Assembly: GCA_032988165.1 (NCBI GenBank)
Contig: JANTQF010000337.1
Location: 1-38,239, forward strand
DNA: 38,239 nucleotides
Reading direction: 5' to 3'
Source of the DNA: Emmonsiellopsis sp. PD_33
Taxonomy: Eukaryota; Ascomycota; Eurotiomycetes; Onygenales; Ajellomycetaceae
The notes under the pieces are model-generated. The model saw nothing but the letters and a program-made list of their open reading frames with translations, searched no databases and was not told the origin of the DNA. This document shows positions 8,416 to 18,558 of the stretch, piece after piece; positions within the stretch are counted from its first letter, which is position 1, and each line of letters opens with the position of its first letter. The position numbers were made by a program, and so were the translations under genes.

Positions 8416-10765
8416 TCATGTTGTTTGCTTTTTCTTTTATGTTTATGTCTGGGGTCGGAGGCTTGGGATCTGGCGAAAGCAATTGCGCATAAAAAAATAG
8501 CCGTGGAAACCCGATTTGAAAATAATTATCCGGAATGAAACTGTTATTTTTTTTGGCATGACATCACATGACCGCTGTTCCCTTTTCATGATGTTTGTTT
8601 CCCGGCTTTGCGACCTACCTGCCCTCATGCCTTGATTTCTTCTGCCAGCTGAAACCGCGGGAAGAGGGGTCTGAAAAGAAAGGGGGAATGAATGGCGCAA
8701 AGGAATTGGAACTGGCTTATTGTGCATTATACATTCGGAAGCAATATACAGCACGCCAAGATCCCGGGGGAGCTCCAAAACCTATCAAATACCTTTTTCT
8801 CTATTCTCCATGCCTGCCCTCTTGTTCTCGCTCGATGATTTATTTACCCTTGACTTGCCAACTCATCATACGTGATACTTGCCAGTCCGTGGGATTCTAG
8901 AACATGCACAGCAATGACCGGATGAGTCCACCGCCTTGGTGGAGTGGGCACTGGATCCTTGTCTCGAACAGTACTAACTCTTCCACGTTAATCACTTTGA
9001 AGTTGGTTCTGCCGTTCCTCACGCTTGCTGGATCTTTCCTAAGGAGGTGCTGGATGCAGAGGAGGTTGTATCAAAATGCTATCACGTATGCCACTCCATT
9101 CCCGTGAACTAGCACCTCCTTAAAAATGGGGTCAATGGTATCTTGCCATTTGAAATGAAGTAACTGATTTTACTTGACTTCTAGTCTCAGTATGCACCGA
9201 AGATCAAAACCAACCTCTTCCGATACTTCCCTTGTTGTCTCCATGCCCTCTACGGAAACATACTGCAAGTTTTTTTAAAAAGTTTCCTCCTATCTGCGAA
9301 ACCTCGGGCAAAAACTAGCTACAGAATAAATACTGCATCTCAGATATATAAACAAACAACCTTAAGCCACCTTGCTGACTGAAAGATATGTCTCGGATCT
9401 ATGTAGCCACATCCTGCCTCGCCTGCAGGACCCCCACGTTAATCTTGCCATCTGTGAGAATCCAACTAGACCAAAAAGGATCAATCCTTAAGGTAAGGAT
9501 GGTTCTAAGTACTAATTTTTATGCCATCCAACCCCCGCCCCTTTAACAAGCAAGGCATTACCCCCCCTGAAAACCCCAGACATCGAAACGGCCCGACTGC
9601 TACTGTTACCCGCGGGCTCCAGTTGGCGACTAAGTCAGTTGTGGACCTTTGCCAGTGGCTAGCTACTAGTGCATGCTAGGTTTCGTGAGCTGTGTTGTGT
9701 GTCTTTGTAGTCGCGAAGTCGGGGTATTTACGGAGTTTCTAGCACCATTTTTTAATTAATCAGGAGGGGTAAATGTGCGCAATATACATCCCGTATAATA
9801 TGCTGCTGACATCTCATCTCGAGGTTTCAGCGGTCAAGATCATATAAACTACCCTAGAATGCATGCAGCATGGCGGAGTGAACTTTCAAGGTGGGTTCAG
9901 GGGGTTTATAAGGGAGCACTTTGAGGCATATTTTCTCAAGTTCTTTGTATTTGGGATCTCTGCTAACAGAGTATGGATATACATAATGTCAGCCCTAGGG
10001 TCACATGCCCGGATTCCTTCCACTACTCAGGTCACATATAGCTAGATTCAATCCATCGAGCTTTTTGTCCTCCAACACATAACAGTCCGAGATACCCCAG
10101 ATGATCACCTTTGCATCTGCGAATCCTCCTTCGAAAATAGAGCTGAATTTATTCAGAGATATATCGACAGGATTCTGTTATGTATACCAGGATCGCATCC
10201 ATGGTATGAATATTTATAGAGGCGTCGCTGGAGTAGGAGGCCTTTTAAGTTAAGAGAATCATATTTATTATCCTGCTATATATATAACCCCCTGAGCCGG
10301 TCTGAAGTCAGTTTCAATGCTGATAGACCTGGTGGTTAGGCATCAGCGTCCGGGATGTGTGTTCTCATACATACATAAATGCTTCACAAAAACAACAGTC
10401 AGCATGACAACGAAATACACAATTTTATGAGGTTCAGGGAGAGGTCCTTTTCATCCGAGGACTCCCTATCGAAGATGGCCCTAAACCCAAAGATGCTGAA
10501 ACTGACCCATTTATATACCCACGACAGCTCTCGTTTCGGGAAGATATGTCCTTTCCTTGGTTACTTTGATTGTATGCGCTCTTGTCTTCTGAACCAGAAC
10601 AAGAATACTTCTACGACAGTTATTACAGAGCAGTGCTCCCCTTTACCGCGACGAATCCACCGTTTCCTCCATAAGGCCGTGTATTAATTTGTAAATAGAG
10701 AAACACCAACTCCCCTTGATCGCCTCCCTAGGAGGAATAAAACTCGCCAATCAATCGGCCGATGT
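8416..10765. other. Gene-poor 2.35 kb region
   Basis: This begins with the 3' UTR of eL32. Beyond it I find no ORF with family features. The largest frames (8595-8900 and 10379-10687, about 100 codons, plus strand) are compositionally ordinary and unrecognised. Two items stand out: a 12-bp inverted repeat at 9040-9122, and a TATATATAA-like stretch near 10278 about 100 bp before the frame at 10379. The region leads into the MITE at 10766. Confidence 0.4.
9040..9122. repeat. 12-bp perfect inverted repeat around a 59-bp spacer
   Basis: TAAGGAGGTGCT at 9040-9051 is the exact reverse complement of AGCACCTCCTTA at 9111-9122. The element has no target duplication I can see and no coding content. 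It may be a small hairpin, a decayed foldback element, or chance. Confidence 0.5.
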
Positions 10766-10767
10766 TA

Positions 10768-10815
10768 CAGTACTAGATCATAAATATTAGCACCCCCCCT
10801 CATTTTACACTAAAA
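10768..10815 (+). repeat. Left terminal inverted repeat of the MITE
   Basis: About 48 bp starting CAGT directly after the TA at 10766-10767. It contains ATATTAGCACCCCCCC and the TTTTACACTAAAA block shared with the right end. Confidence 0.8.
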
Positions 10816-11193
10816 ACCAGCAATTTTAGTGGTTTTCGAAGCCAAATACCTCAACAAAATTATAAGTAATGATATATTCAAAATTTACAGTAATATTTAG
10901 AAATAGTAAAATATTATTTCTATCTATTTAGAATTTGAACTTTTTATATTAGTACACTGCTAGGAAGTATTAAGCAAGGAGGTAAAATTCTACTAAAAAG
11001 ATACATAGATTACCTAAGAAAGATATATATATTTAGAAGTATCTTTGAGCTATAGTATTTCTATAAACTTTAGAACCTCAGAACTTCAGTATTTTTAGTT
11101 TAAAAAGAAATTTATTTTTATAGAAATATTCCTTAAGTAATTCTTAATATTTTCATCTAAAAAAATATAAGTTTATAATATAAATATTTTATT

Positions 11194-11583
11194 TTACAGC
11201 CTTCTAAAGTAGGTGGATTTTGGTGTAAAAGAGGGGGGGGTGCTAATACTTTTGATTAGGGACTGTAGAAACGTTGTGGATCGCCAGCTAGCAGGACGCG
11301 CTATTCTGATCTCCCAAAAACCCACAGTAGAGCAATTGGATACTTGGTAGTGGCCATCGTGGAGACCTCCTTGCCCACGAGACCGTGGGCTACCGTTCCG
11401 TGCGCCGCCGTTGTGGATACGTACTCCTCCTAGCTGGGCGTTGTCGAGCATGATGAAGAGAGATGCTCTAGAAGGACCCGGTGAGGCGAGTGTGATTTTA
11501 TCATATGGTGAAAATGAGGTAGGAAACATGTCCAAGTTGATATGAAAGACTTCATCAAAGGATGTAAGCTGAAATGCTGTCAT
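11194..11583 (-). other. Unrecognised open frame running into the MITE
   Basis: A minus-strand frame is open from 11748 down to 11194. Its first ATG is at 11583, giving 129 codons, and its last third lies inside the right MITE repeat. Outside the MITE it includes FHINLDMFPTSF and SRASLFIMLDNAQ, which look protein-like, but I recognise no family. A minus-strand TATAAAAGG sits at 11871-11879. It could be a fragment of a decayed gene, or chance. No function is claimed. Confidence 0.25.
11218..11265 (-). repeat. Right terminal inverted repeat of the MITE
   Basis: The reverse-complement counterpart of the left repeat, ending directly before the TA at 11266-11267. Differences are scattered, including one extra C in the C-run, consistent with ageing since insertion. 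Confidence 0.8.
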
Positions 11584-11749
11584 CCTCGCGCAACTTGGTG
11601 ATCCATTTATCGTCGACAAAACGTTTTTCTTGATTTCTTTCTTTTCTTTTTTGGGTTTATCATCACCGATTGCCGTGGGCCCAACCGTACTGGAGCGTGG
11701 CTCTGAAACCTCATTACAATTTACAGCCGAGGGTTCTCGCCACAGTAGT

Positions 11750-12392
11750 CAGCAAAGTCGTCTGCTGTCCGTAAGAAGCTTGATTCTGCAGCCCATGAAA
11801 TCTAGCGTTTTCGTACACGAAAATGAATATCTCACCTCAACCTATACCCTATACTCGTGAGGAGAGCCGCCTTTTATAGGCGGCGGTTTGAATACCTGCA
11901 TGGCGACAACTGCTACCATGAGAAACCTCCGTCCCCCGAAAAGACCAAGTCCCATGATAACTGGGACATAAAAGAGGGCCACAACTCCATCGGGGTTACG
12001 CCGTGTGCGATATGTTTCGCCGTCCCTTTAATCGCGGTGGAGTAGGGCTGGCTTACATACGAGTACCCAGAAAAACCGGTCTTCGCCATGCTATCTTCCA
12101 AGGCTCAGGAAATTAACGAAATGGGTATAATAAAAGGCACACGGAATGCATTTTGATGGAGGCCGGATTTTTGAGGGGGTTATCGAAAAATGCCCCATCT
12201 CTCCTCATGACAGCGCTTCGTCCGTAACGCAGTCGTTACCCGTGTCATAGCCGCCATTCAGACATGCAAGCGCGGAGGTTTCTTGGAAAAAACTTGAACC
12301 TACGACACGCACCCTAGCCCTAATACACCCGCGGTAGGCGCACAGGGACATTGTGAAAATTTCCAAGGATGATGTCAGCGGCTCCACAGGGA
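11750..12392. other. Intergenic sequence with a GC-armed hairpin
   Basis: No gene is supported. It contains GCCGCC-TTTTATA-GGCGGC at 11866-11884 (six-base arms, seven-base loop). Short frames on both strands between 11857 and 12387 have no recognisable features. Confidence 0.4.
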
Positions 12393-12406
12393 CCCCACAT
12401 GTGGGG
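12393..12406. promoter_or_regulatory. Perfect 14-bp palindrome made of two CreA/Mig1-type sites
   Basis: CCCCACATGTGGGG is its own reverse complement. Each half contains GTGGGG, matching the fungal carbon-repressor CreA consensus SYGGRG, so two sites face each other. It lies about 730 bp upstream of the sugar porter start. A further match, GCGGGG, is at 12671-12676. CreA control of sugar transporters is established in Aspergillus; binding at this site is inference. Confidence 0.5.
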
Positions 12407-12832
12407 ATCGGCCGCTAAGCGAGAAAGCTTATCTCGACGGCCCTTGCGTCATGTCTATCTACGGGCTCGGCTTCCCGGGTCGGCGACGCCCCTGACCCCA
12501 TCGGCGCCAGTGTCCGCTCGCCCATGTACAGATACTTCCCGCGTGTATGTGCTGCTTTCCAGACATCTCCCGCCCATGTCTCATATGCCCCAAACCTTTC
12601 CAGCACTCGGCACTCGTCATTTGTCGCCCTGACGCTGCCCGACTCTTCTGCCCTTTTTGTGGTTCCCATAGCGGGGAGGGCCAGGGGCACCGTACCACAG
12701 ACACAATCTACAAATGACATCGAAGGGAACTCCGTATTTTCGCCAAGTGTGGGATTGAGGAAATCTATGGGGACTGGTCCCCCAATGATTCCATGCACCA
12801 TGTACCAGTTTTCCATTTCTGCGAATGAGAGG

Positions 12833-12902
12833 GTATATAGCCTTCTTCTCCCCCCTGTCCATGTCCCCATTTCTTTTTCCTCCTTGTTCTTCTTCTTCCT
12901 TC
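12833..12902 (+). promoter_or_regulatory. TATA box and CT-rich leader of the sugar porter gene
   Basis: GTATATAG at 12833-12840 is followed by about 60 bp of strongly pyrimidine-rich plus strand (CTTCTTCTCCC, TTCTTCTTCTTCC). TATA plus a CT-rich block just before transcription start is a common layout of strong promoters in filamentous fungi. The leader would be roughly 230 nt. Confidence 0.55.
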
Positions 12903-13132
12903 AACTATCTACGTGGGACTTGGCCTGCATTCATTCCTTGATTATTCATTATTTGCCTCTCTCCTCGCTCCTTTATATTCTTCCCCCTCCTCCGCTTCCT
13001 CTCCACATTCCTTTGCATCATCCCGTCTGAGGCTTCACTCTTTTCGTTTTCCCCCAACTCGCTTATTCAAAAGGCGCTGGCCACATAAACAATCAGAAGT
13101 AGAGCTGGCTTCGAAAACGAAATCTGATCACC

Positions 13133-14931
13133 ATGGCGCCGCCAACATATGCTGGCATGACCGGGAAGAAATTGTCCTTGGCAATTTCAACCGTGGCAAC
13201 AATGGGGTTCCTGTTATTCGGATATGACCGTATGCTACCTTGTCATCCCCTTCCATAGCGTTGACTGGAATGTGGCTGACGGGATGTGTGTTTGATAGAG
13301 GGTGTCATGTCCGGTATCATCTCCGACCCGGCGTTCAACGCCATGTATACTGCGACCAAAGGCGATAGCACGATGCAAGCCACCGTGACCGCCGTTTATG
13401 AAGTTGGTAAGTGTAATTTCTTCGTACCCCCTGTATAGGAGATGGCCGTCTTTCCCAATGTGAACAGATCCCACTGACCAGTTTATAGGATGTCTCTTTG
13501 GAGCTATCGTTGCTCTCCTCGTCGGCGACAGGCTGGGCCGTCGCCTAATGATCATCTGGGGTGCTACTATCATGATCATTGGCGTTATTATCCAAGTCAC
13601 TGCAGTACAGGACAAAGTGCCCCTGGCCCAGTTCATTGTCGGACGGGTTATCACTGGTATCGGAAACGGAATGAACACCTCGACTATCCCCACGTACCAG
13701 GCCGAGTGCTCGAAAACACATAACCGGGGCCTCCTGATCTGTATTGAGGGTGGTGTGATTGCCATCGGGACTGCGATTGCCTACTGGATTGATTTCGGTG
13801 CGCATTACGGTCCTCAAGACTTGGTGTGGCGGTTCCCGATCGCCTTCCAGATCGTTTTTGGTGTGTTCATAATTGTGGGAATGTTCTACCTGCCCGATTC
13901 GCCTCGCTATCTTATTTCCAAGGATAAGGTTGCGGAGGGCGAGAAGGTTCTTGCTGCTCTCGCTGGTGTCGAGATTGATGACCCCTCGACCAAGGTCCAG
14001 AAGAACTTGATTATCGATTCGCTCAGAGCGTATGTTAACCCATCAGCATCCCCCCCCTCTCTTCTGAATATAAGCAATATACTCACAAGTCCTTCACAGT
14101 TCCGGTGCCTCCAAGGCCAAATTCAATGACCTCGTCACAAACGGCCGAAGCCAACACTTCCGACGCATGATCCTCGGTTCCTCGTCGCAGATTTTCCAAC
14201 AACTTTCCGGCTGCAACGCAGTCATCTACTACCTGCCCGTCCTCCTCGAAGAATCCCTGAACAAATCCCACGACTTCGCCCTCCTAATCGGCGGCGTGAA
14301 CATGATCGTCTACGCCATCTTCGCCACGTTCTCTTGGTTCTTCATCGAGAAGATCGGCCGCCGCAAGCTTTTTCTAGCCGGTAGCTTCGGCCAGTGCGCA
14401 TCCATGGTTATCATCTTTTCCTGCCTGATCCCCGGCGACGAGCAGACAGCCAAGGGCGCCATCTTCGGCTTCTTCATGTACATGTGTTTCTTCGGCGCTA
14501 CCTGGCTACCACTACCCTGGTTGTATCCTGCAGAGCTGTCCCCGATCAAGACCCGAGCCAAAGCCAACGCCGTCTCGACCTGCAACAACTGGCTCTTCAA
14601 CTTCACCGTCGTCATGATCACGCCCGTCATGGTCTCGCACATTGGCTGGGGTACATATCTCTTCTTCGGCGCGTGGAACGCCATCTTCATCCCCTTCATC
14701 TGGTTCTTCTACCCGGAAACCGCCGGACGGAGTCTCGAGGAGATCGATCTGATCTTCGCCAAGGGATACGTGGAGAAGATGAGCTACGTGCGCGCCGCAA
14801 AGGAGCTGCCAAAGCTTACTGATGAGGAGATCGAGCGCAAGGGTGAGGAGTATGGTATCTCCAGCGCGAGCGAGCATGATGAGAAGTTGGAGGAAGAAAC
14901 CTCCACTCCACCAGCTAGACCACAGTCGTAA
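13133..14931 (+). CDS. MFS sugar porter (Stl1-like sugar/polyol transporter)
   Basis: Four exons, 13133-13229, 13299-13406, 13489-14029 and 14100-14931, give 525 residues. Sugar-porter signatures are present in order: GYDQGVMSG at the first helix, DRLGRR after helix 2, a GRVITGIGNGM helix 4, PDSPRYL after helix 6, QQLSGCNAVIYY in helix 7, EKIGRRKL after helix 8, and PETAGRSLEEID at the end of helix 12. A hydrophilic C-tail rich in Glu follows. Members carry sugars or polyols across the plasma membrane, often as proton symporters. The GYDQG start and IPTYQAECSKTHNRG loop resemble the Stl1 glycerol/sugar clade, but substrate is uncertain. Likely glucose-repressed, given the CreA-type palindrome upstream. 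Confidence 0.93.
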
Positions 14932-15782
14932 AGCGGCCCAGGGCGGTAAGCTGGTTGGTTTTCTTCCATTTCCGGATGAGGAATAGGGGTTTTTTGTGTT
15001 GGTGTTCATGTTTTAGCGGAAAGCATGATTGAATTGATTGATTGATTGTGGATCAAGAAACGCATTTGGCGGATATCCGTGATATCCTTACCCCCCGCCC
15101 CCTACCCGCATAGTTTATATACCCGGTGGCATATTGATGAGACGGTTGCCCTTCCCCCTTTCCTCCTCCCTTCCCCTTTTTTTCTCTTCTACGGGTTGTC
15201 TGGGTTCCGGAAAAGATCATGATGGGGAAGAAGAACCTGGCATGGGACCCTGTTTTGAAACTCAGGTTAGATTTTTTTTTGGTCATCTTTCTTTTCCCTT
15301 TTGTGAATAGACAGAGATAGATTCCACTATAGATCTTAGAATAGAGTCAAAGAAACTTTTCAAAGGCTTTTTCATAATAGTTCATCAAATGCTGCCGCAC
15401 GGCCACTGGTAGAAAAATAGTCGGCCAGTTGGGTAGGTTGAAGGGGAGATGGGGTAGAAAATGCAGCCAAATGGGGTTTGACTGACTGACTGACTGGCTG
15501 ACTGGCTGTCTGGCTGGCTGGCTAGGCATTTTAATTCTACAATTTGATAGTTTTCGTGGAAGGCTTAGGAGCCAACGAACGGGCAACCGACCACAACCCC
15601 TGACTGGCTGAAATGAAGACAGCAGAAGGAGGAGAAGAAGCCAGAAAAGAAAAACCGATTTCTAACAATAACTAATTCCATTATATTTTTATTCATTTAT
15701 GCATTCATCATCTAGTCTAATATGGTATGATATTAAACATCAAGAAACAATCCTCCAAAACTATTCTCTCAAAATGCACTCC
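14932..15782. other. Intergenic, convergent 3' flanks with short tandem repeats
   Basis: Between the convergent sugar porter and pseudouridine synthase genes. It contains four ATTG/GATT tetramers near 15033-15048 and a GACT/GGCT array at 15478-15525. No gene is supported. Confidence 0.5.
15478..15525. repeat. GACT/GGCT tetranucleotide array
   Basis: About eleven tandem tetramers, starting as GACT units and drifting into GGCT units. It lies in the intergenic space 3' to both flanking genes. Confidence 0.75.
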
Positions 15783-17453
15783 CTACGCTGCATTCCGAGC
15801 ATCCTTAGCCTCATCAGCAGCACCCCCCTTCCCCCCACCCGTCAACTCATCCAAATTCACCGTTCCCAGCCCCTCCACCAACGCTGCGTCCCCATGCTTC
15901 CCCACCCCAACAACCTCCCCCTCCTCATCCTCCACCCAGTCCGGCACCGTAGTCGGCCCCTCCATCCCCTCCGGCGGCATGGCCCATCCAGGCATCTTAC
16001 TCTTATACTTCCACTCCCCATTAATCTCCGAATACGACACGGCATGCAAGAAGATACCCAGCTCATGCACACCGGGGTCAGTATACAGTTCCGTCCCACA
16101 CGTGTCGCACTTGAGCCCGTTCATCTTCTCCCCCTTGCGCTTCAGATAGTCGTTCACCATGACCTCGTGCTCCTTGGCGAGCAGGTTGTCGACGACGGCG
16201 GGATCGCTGGAGATCGAGGCGGGAGGGGGTGTTTGGAAGGTCTGGTAGCTGAGCGAGTCGGCGGGTTCCGTTTTGCCCATTTTGGAGAGCCGGTAGATGA
16301 TTTGTTCGTCGTGGTCGCCTGTTGCGTCGGCTTTGGCTAGGCTGTGGCCGAAGACGCGCCGGTTGGAGTAGATCGGGTCGTTGGTGATGGGGTGGCCGAG
16401 GTATTGGAGGTGGACGCGCAGTTGGTGCGTGCGGCCGGTTAGGGGGAGGCAGTGGACGATGCTGTAGCCTTCTTCATCCGGGTCCATGGGGACAGGGGTG
16501 CCGGTGCCGGATGGCGAGTCGTCGGCGATATTCATCTGATCGGGCAGGGTTGCGGGTGGGGTTGCGGGACGGGCTGAGGAGTCTTCTGGGGCCTTCGCGG
16601 CCGCTTTGTGGGGGGGGTAATATGCGATTCTCCGGAACTTGGTTTTGGCATCCTTGCCTGATGCGCGGGCGCGATTGAGGCCGAGAATCGGACTGATTTT
16701 CAACATCGGCTGATCGCACACGACCACGCCGTCGGGGAACTTGCCCTTGACCCGCGCGACGTATTCCTTCTGCACGGTGCGTGAGCGGAGTTTCTCGCCG
16801 AATGCCTCTGCGCCGACAGGACTCTTCCCGATAAACATCACGCCCGATGTCAATCTATCGAGACGGTTGCACGGGTAAGGGACCCAGCCAGGGCCGCGCT
16901 CGGCTTTCATGATTTCAATAATTGAGTTGAAATTATATCTTCCGGCGGGGTGGACGGGGACGCCTGCGGGCTTGTCGATGACGATCATATCGCTGTCTTC
17001 GTGGATTATGCTAATCGGGAGGCTCGTGACGGGCGGTTCGTGTCTATGGAGGGTATGCGAAATCACATCGCCGTTGCTCACTTTCGAATCTACACTGCTT
17101 GGTTTCCCGTTTATACACACATGGCCGCTACTGATTGCCGCTTCCTATAGAGCAAAAAACAGGTTAATATATAGCTAGAAAAGGCACATTTAACCACCAA
17201 GAGACAAACATACATAATACTCCCTAGGCCTATCTCTAAACTCCGTTCCAAAAATATCCATCAGTGTCCGTCCGCGCCATCTCTCCTTGCAGTAGGTGTT
17301 ATAAGTGTAATGATACGGTTTAACTCTTCGCAAACCGCCTTCGAGGTAGTATGGCGCCGGCCAAGGGTCGCATGGCGTCACCGCAACATCTGGCGGCGGT
17401 TCGAAAACTTCTGGCTTTTCTGCGGGAGCAGCAAACTCGGTGCTGAGGGCCAT
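15783..17453 (-). CDS. RluA-family tRNA pseudouridine synthase (Rib2/Pus9 type)
   Basis: Two exons, 17453-17214 and 17144-15783, give 533 residues. An S4-like RNA-binding segment (ISSGHVCINGK) spans the start of exon 2, followed by the catalytic domain with the RLD motif (NRLDRLTSG, catalytic Asp about 176) and LPLTGRTHQLRVHLQYLGHPI. The domain is split by a low-complexity insertion rich in Ala and Pro. A C-terminal extension has a CDTCGTEL zinc-knuckle-like motif and a WKYKSKMPGWAMP stretch. Yeast relatives Pus8/Rib2 and Pus9 make pseudouridine-32 in tRNA; the deaminase domain of yeast Rib2 is absent here. I start at ATG 17453, since the longer frame begins with GTG. Divergent from the thioesterase gene. 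Confidence 0.9.
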
Positions 17454-17927
17454 GCTGGGGGAAGGATATCGACCCCGCGATGCCAGATAGGCGAGGATGC
17501 GGGGAGACGGAGCCACGGGCGGTGGGGAGGGTCGATTCGAAAAGCGAGATATATTAAAGACGAGTGGTAGATTCGAGAGGTATATGGGAGTAAAAGAATC
17601 AGATCAACGCGGGGATCGCATCTGTTCAATCTGATATTTCTTCATCCACTGTACGGAGTAGTTCATCTTCAAATGCGGCGGGGAGAAAAAATGTGGCGGA
17701 GAAACAATAATCCCGCCCCGAGGATTTTCCACGTCATGTGACTTTCTTATCGGTGGTTTAGTCAGCCTTATCGGGATCCAACCAACCGAGGCTTGTTGGC
17801 CGCAAACCACACGGCATTCGTCCATCGGGACGTTATTCTGCTGATATCACAATATATAAGCTCATATCTCTCAGTAAATCCACCCGGGAGCAAGAGCAGC
17901 AGGCAATTATACAGAAGAACAGCAACA
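17454..17927. promoter_or_regulatory. Shared divergent promoter, pseudouridine synthase / thioesterase
   Basis: 474 bp between start codons. TATATAA at 17853-17859, about 70 bp before the thioesterase ATG, is a plausible TATA box for the plus gene. A GTCATGTGAC motif (E-box-like) is at about 17734-17743. Confidence 0.5.
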
Positions 17928-18558
17928 ATGGCCCAGACGGCGCTAGCACTCAAGAAACAGCGGACGAGAAAGGACTATGGCTACCATCTAGAATACCGGA
18001 CAAGATGGTAAGGAGAACAGAGATACAGCGCCATTCCATGAATTTATAATCGGATTACCACGCAAAATTGAGATACTCATAACCATATAACCATATCTAA
18101 CCCCTCCTCCCCATCCCAGGTCCGACAACGACATGTACGCCCACCTAAACAACAGCATCTACGCCTTTCTCATCGACTCCATCGTAAACACCTACCTAAT
18201 CACCCACTGCGGTCTGGATCCTTTCTCCGCCCGCTCTACGTCTCCCTCACCCTCACCCTCCACGACCCAAATCGGCCTCGTCGTCTCCTCCTACTGCGAC
18301 TACTTCGCCTCCGTCTCCTTCCCGGACGTGCTCGAGCTGGGCCTGCGCGTCGTGAAACTCGGCAGCTCGAGCGTGATGTATGAGGTTGGAATCTTCAAGC
18401 GGGGCGAGGAGGCGGTGAAGGCTGTGGGCGGGTTTACGCATGTGTTTGTGGAGAGGGAGGGGATGAAGCCGCCGCGTGGCGGGGTGGGGATGGATGGTGG
18501 GATTCGGAAGGGGTTGGAGAGGTTGGTTGTTGATGGTGGGAAGGGGGCGAAGCTATGA
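17928..18558 (+). CDS. Hot-dog fold acyl-CoA thioesterase (4HBT-like)
   Basis: Two exons, 17928-18007 and 18120-18558, give 172 residues. The splice produces RTRWSDNDMYAHLNNSIY, the classical active-site motif of 4-hydroxybenzoyl-CoA-thioesterase-like proteins (catalytic Asp about 29-31, then HLNN). Later beta strands LELGLRVVKLGSSSVMYEVGIF and FTHVFVERE match the hot-dog sheet. Such proteins hydrolyse acyl-CoA thioesters; the substrate is not predictable. A serine/proline-rich insertion (SPSPSPST) lies after the long helix. No targeting signal is obvious. Confidence 0.9.

Larger units (their letters stand above)
10766..11267. mobile_element. MITE with long terminal inverted repeats and TA target duplication (Tc1/mariner type)
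   Basis: The left end begins TA-CAGTACTAGATC and continues into ATATTAGCACCCCCCC and TTTTACACTAAAA. The right end, read in reverse complement, begins TA-CAGTCCCTAATC and continues into GTATTAGCACCCCCC and TTTTACACCAAAA. The two repeats match over about 48 positions with a few substitutions and indels. The element is 498 bp between flanking TA dinucleotides, the target duplication of Tc1/mariner transposons. The inside is very AT-rich and has no transposase frame, so it is non-autonomous. The AT-richness could reflect RIP mutation or simply MITE composition. The family cannot be named from sequence alone. Confidence 0.85.

Noticed and set aside
10379..10687. 102-codon plus-strand frame behind a TATATATAA-like stretch
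   Set aside because: No motif, no homology I recognise, and no codon pattern like the neighbouring genes; left as part of the gene-poor region.
12415..12870. 151-codon minus-strand frame with ATG, upstream of the sugar porter
   Set aside because: It overlaps the TATA box and CT-rich leader of the porter on the opposite strand, shows no family motif, and reads as chance in a GC-balanced promoter.
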